8,372 nucleotides of DNA, taken from Nitrospiraceae bacterium. GTDB taxonomy: Bacteria > Nitrospirota > Nitrospiria > Nitrospirales > Nitrospiraceae. Location: the NCBI GenBank assembly GCA_025934615.1, contig JAICXS010000064.1, forward strand, positions 1 to 8,372, in the 5' to 3' direction. Below, piece by piece: positions 6,344-8,372 of the stretch. Under the pieces are notes generated by a model that made no database searches, was not told where the DNA came from, and was given only the letters and a program-made list of their open reading frames with translations. A program made the position numbers and the translations under genes. Position 1 is the stretch's first letter; every line of letters begins with the position of its first letter.

Positions 6344-6383
6344 ATGTCGCTTGGCTTCCTTATGTTTGTGTGCGCTGTATTAG
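6273..6383 (+). CDS. Possible 36-residue leader ORF overlapping the glycosyltransferase start
   Basis: ATG 6273 has the best ribosome-binding site in this part of the window: GGGAGG (6259-6264) with an 8-bp spacer. It would encode a short hydrophobic peptide with six cysteines, starting MVAWVVVCKDG and ending LASLCLCALY. It overlaps the first 40 bp of the glycosyltransferase gene in another frame. The glycosyltransferase start at 6344 has no Shine-Dalgarno of its own, so the upstream ORF could serve to bring ribosomes to it (translational coupling). No homology is recognised; the codon pattern may simply be chance. Confidence 0.3.
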   Translation: MVAWVVVCKDGAVTTCLLDGCVSLCRLASLCLCALY

Positions 6384-7480
6384 GGTTATTCTATACCTAT
6401 GTCCTGTATCCGGCCCTCCTGCTCTTCATGCATGATCGTCGTGAACGTGACCGGCTGCTGACCGCTCTGCCGACAGTGTCGGTCATCATCCCTTTCTACA
6501 ATGAGGAGCGATGGGCGGTTCGAAAACTGGAGAATACGCTTTCGTGGTCGTATCCGGAAGACCGTCTTCAGATCATTGCCGTATCGGACGGATCGACGGA
6601 TCGCACACCCATTCTGCTGAGGCAGTATGACGACCGTGTGACCGTTGTTGCGTATCCTGTCCGTCGGGGCAAACCGACCGCTTTGAATCTAGGAGCGGCA
6701 CAGGCGACCGGCGATATCCTCATCTTTACCGATGCCAATGTCTTCCCGCAGCCCGATGCCGTGCAGGCATTGGTGCAGCGGTATGCCGATGCCTCGGTTG
6801 GCGGCGTATGCGGCAATGTAGCCTTACAAGGTGAAGGCAGTCTCGAACCGCTGGGGGAAGGACTCTACATGCAGTACGAGCGGTGGCTGTTTGCCCATGA
6901 GAGCCGTGCATTGACGATGGTGGGGGCCGATGGCGCCCTGTTTTCCATCCGCCGCACCCTGTTCGTTCCGCTTCCGATCGATACCATTACGGACGACTTC
7001 GCGATGGCGTTAGGCGTGGTGGCTCAGGGCCGGCGGGTGGTCTATGAACCCCGTGCGCAGAGCGTGGAGATTGTCGTGCCGGACGTGCAGGCGGAGTTTC
7101 GCCGCAAGATCAGAATGATTGCCGGCGGCTATCAAACGTTGTGGCGGTACCGCCGTCTCTTCAATCCGTTGGCCTGGCCCAGCGTCGCCTGGCAGCTTGT
7201 GTCTCATAAGTTGCTCCGGTGGTTGGTTCCGGTATTCCTCATGTCCGCCCTGGCGGCTGCCTTTGTTGGGCGAGAGCATCCGGTGCTGGCGCTGGCGCTC
7301 GGCATTCAGATCGTTTTCTACTGTGTGGCCGTGTGTGGATGGTTGAGCCAGAGGTTGCGACGTTGGATGCCCGTCTATGTGCCGTACTATTTTTGTGCGG
7401 TCAATGCAGCCGCCGCCATCGGGCTCTGGCGGTATTTGATCGGGGGGCAATCCGTCATCTGGCAGAAGGTGAAACGCTAA
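6344..7480 (+). CDS. Membrane-anchored GT2-family glycosyltransferase
   Basis: A 378-residue processive-type family 2 glycosyltransferase that would transfer sugar from a nucleotide sugar at the cytosolic face of the inner membrane. Layout: one N-terminal membrane helix (about 3-28); GT-A domain 43-265 opening with VSVIIPFYNEE; UDP-binding Asp82 in SDGSTD; the DxD-equivalent TDANV (Asp130); acceptor-side GADGALF (194-200); catalytic-base motif TDDF (216-219); and RRKIRMIAGGYQ (253-264), in the place of the Q/RxxRW motif with Met for Trp. C-terminal membrane helices lie at about 290-308, 312-333 and 344-365. It is related in outline to poly-N-acetylglucosamine and other exopolysaccharide synthases and to EPS-cluster glycosyltransferases. 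ATG 6344 is the first start in this frame after a stop at 6296-6298; ATG 6362 is the alternative. The next gene follows after 9 bp. Sugar and acceptor are unknown. Confidence 0.93.
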   Translation: MSLGFLMFVCAVLGLFYTYVLYPALLLFMHDRRERDRLLTALPTVSVIIPFYNEERWAVRKLENTLSWSYPEDRLQIIAVSDGSTDRTPILLRQYDDRVTVVAYPVRRGKPTALNLGAAQATGDILIFTDANVFPQPDAVQALVQRYADASVGGVCGNVALQGEGSLEPLGEGLYMQYERWLFAHESRALTMVGADGALFSIRRTLFVPLPIDTITDDFAMALGVVAQGRRVVYEPRAQSVEIVVPDVQAEFRRKIRMIAGGYQTLWRYRRLFNPLAWPSVAWQLVSHKLLRWLVPVFLMSALAAAFVGREHPVLALALGIQIVFYCVAVCGWLSQRLRRWMPVYVPYYFCAVNAAAAIGLWRYLIGGQSVIWQKVKR

Positions 7481-7489
7481 GGCTTTGGG

Positions 7490-8251
7490 ATGCGGACACT
7501 TGATTCTTTTATGGTCAAAGTGCGTCGAAAGGAGACGCCGTTCCACGCACAATTGCACGAATGGGCGCGCGCACTTCGGTCGGTTCATATGCCGGTCATT
7601 CCCGGTCTCCATCATCTGCTGTACGCGGAGCGGCGCCTTCGCCGAACCGCATGGGATACCGTCCTGCGCGTCGCCTACTATGAGCCGCTGTTCAAAACTC
7701 GATGCGAGCGTGTCGGGAAAAACCTGCGTCTAATCGGCGGACTGCCGTTATTGATGGGCAATCCAATCAGGCTCAGCATTGGAGACAACGTGACATTGTC
7801 GGGTGTGACGACATTCGTGGGATCGAAATTGATCGATGACCCGTTGCTCGACATTGGAAGCGACAGCTACATCGGATACCAGACGACCATCGTAACCGGG
7901 CGAGGTGTTCATATTGGACGGCAGGTGCTGATTGCCGGTCGTGTCTTCATTGCCGGTGACGATAGCCACCCCCTCGATCCAATTGCCCGCATGCGGAATG
8001 AGCCGCCTCTCCCCGTGGATATTAAATCGGTCTGGATCGAAAACGGGGCTTGGATAGGGGAGGGCGCAACCGTTCTGAAGGGCGTTCGTGTGGGATATGG
8101 CGCCGTGGTCGCTGCGCAGGCCGTTGTCACCAAGGATGTTCCGCCCTACACCGTCGTGGCGGGAAACCCGGCAACAGTCGTCAAGCAGTTGAATCTGTCG
8201 CGGACAACATGGAGCCGGCCATCGGAGGTTGCCCATGACCTCGGGGTGTGA
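7490..8251 (+). CDS. Left-handed beta-helix (hexapeptide-repeat) acyltransferase
   Basis: A 253-residue protein of the LbH acyltransferase family (NodL/LacA/WcaF-like), which typically transfers acetyl from acetyl-CoA to a sugar hydroxyl. Residues 1-80 are a helical N-terminal extension; hexapeptide repeats run about 95-230 (IRLSIGDNVTLSG, LLDIGSDSYIGYQTTI, GVHIGRQVLIAG, VWIENGAWIGEGATVL, GVRVGYGAVVAAQAVV), ending with the common cap DVPPYTVVAGNPATVVKQ. The catalytic His is expected at His160 in GDDSHPLDP, in the loop insertion. AAGG at 7479-7482 with a 7-bp spacer precedes ATG 7490, and the gene is 9 bp after the glycosyltransferase, so one operon is likely. A role in decorating an extracellular polysaccharide is inferred from context. 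Confidence 0.93.
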   Translation: MRTLDSFMVKVRRKETPFHAQLHEWARALRSVHMPVIPGLHHLLYAERRLRRTAWDTVLRVAYYEPLFKTRCERVGKNLRLIGGLPLLMGNPIRLSIGDNVTLSGVTTFVGSKLIDDPLLDIGSDSYIGYQTTIVTGRGVHIGRQVLIAGRVFIAGDDSHPLDPIARMRNEPPLPVDIKSVWIENGAWIGEGATVLKGVRVGYGAVVAAQAVVTKDVPPYTVVAGNPATVVKQLNLSRTTWSRPSEVAHDLGV

Positions 8252-8372
8252 ATGAAGTGGCGGACCGCCATGGCTCAAGGTTGGAGCAATCCTCGTGGAG
8301 CGCTCGGCATTGCCGGCATGTTGGCCAGAGGATGGTACTACCGCCTTCAATGTCGTGTGCGCGGGCAGCGCG
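8252..8372 (+). CDS. Start of a further gene, possibly another acyltransferase (3' truncated by window)
   Basis: ATG 8252 follows the preceding stop with no gap (TGAATG), and the frame stays open to the end of the window, giving 40 residues beginning MKWRTAMAQGWSN and containing ARGWYYRLQCRVRGQR. A basic helix with a WYYRLQCRVRG-type sequence is commonly seen just before the first hexapeptide turns in sugar O-acyltransferases, so a second acyltransferase is a reasonable guess; no catalytic part is visible. There is a G-rich stretch (8243-8248) just upstream, but it is closer than usual for a ribosome site. The tight junction suggests translational coupling with the upstream gene. Confidence 0.6.
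   Translation, partial: MKWRTAMAQGWSNPRGALGIAGMLARGWYYRLQCRVRGQR

Noticed and set aside
7010..7615. A 201-residue minus-strand frame across the glycosyltransferase/acyltransferase junction
   Set aside because: It runs antisense through two genes with intact motifs; its translation is Pro/His/Arg-rich without family features.

Overview
The window looks like chromosomal DNA of a moderately high-GC Gram-negative environmental bacterium. The style of the CheB-CheR-PAS protein, the mixed GC content and the sugar-modification genes would fit Nitrospirota (Nitrospira-like), but that is inference from general gene style and not a match I could run. No tRNA, rRNA, CRISPR array or intact mobile element is visible.

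Layout. (1) Positions 1-2945 are a chemosensory-type signalling block on the + strand. It starts with the 3' part of a large CheB-CheR-PAS-coiled coil-PAS protein that ends without a kinase domain. A small ORF of unknown function with one CPDC motif follows, then a stand-alone CheB methylesterase lacking a receiver domain, joined to the small ORF by an ATGA overlap. (2) Positions 2946-3173 hold what I read as the decayed C-terminal end of a histidine kinase: ATPase-domain motifs are recognisable but are split by two compensating frameshifts. (3) Positions 3318-4964 are a two-gene unit, deoB (phosphopentomutase) and a RidA/YjgF-family protein, 3 bp apart. deoB appears to be driven by an extended -10 box placed so that the mRNA would begin at or near its GTG start (possible leaderless transcript). 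(4) Positions 4973-5860 on the - strand are an FkbM-type methyltransferase of clearly lower GC than its neighbours, with its own promoter. (5) Positions 5861-6343 are a 483-bp AT-richer divergent intergenic region. (6) Positions 6344-8372 on the + strand are a polysaccharide or glycolipid assembly run: a membrane GT2 glycosyltransferase, a hexapeptide-repeat acyltransferase, and the start of a third gene that runs off the window.

How the genes work together. The first block could form a methylation/demethylation and sensing module feeding a signalling kinase, although the adjacent kinase seems to have been lost. deoB links nucleoside salvage (deoxyribose/ribose 1-phosphate) to the pentose phosphate pool, and the RidA-like partner probably clears reactive imine/enamine metabolites. 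The last block (methyltransferase, glycosyltransferase, acyltransferase or acyltransferases) has the toolkit for building and decorating an extracellular polysaccharide. I do not see a clearly new defence or mobile system. The most unusual items are the kinase remnant, the CPDC ORF, the leaderless-type deoB start and the Thr-to-Ser change at the DeoB phosphorylation site.
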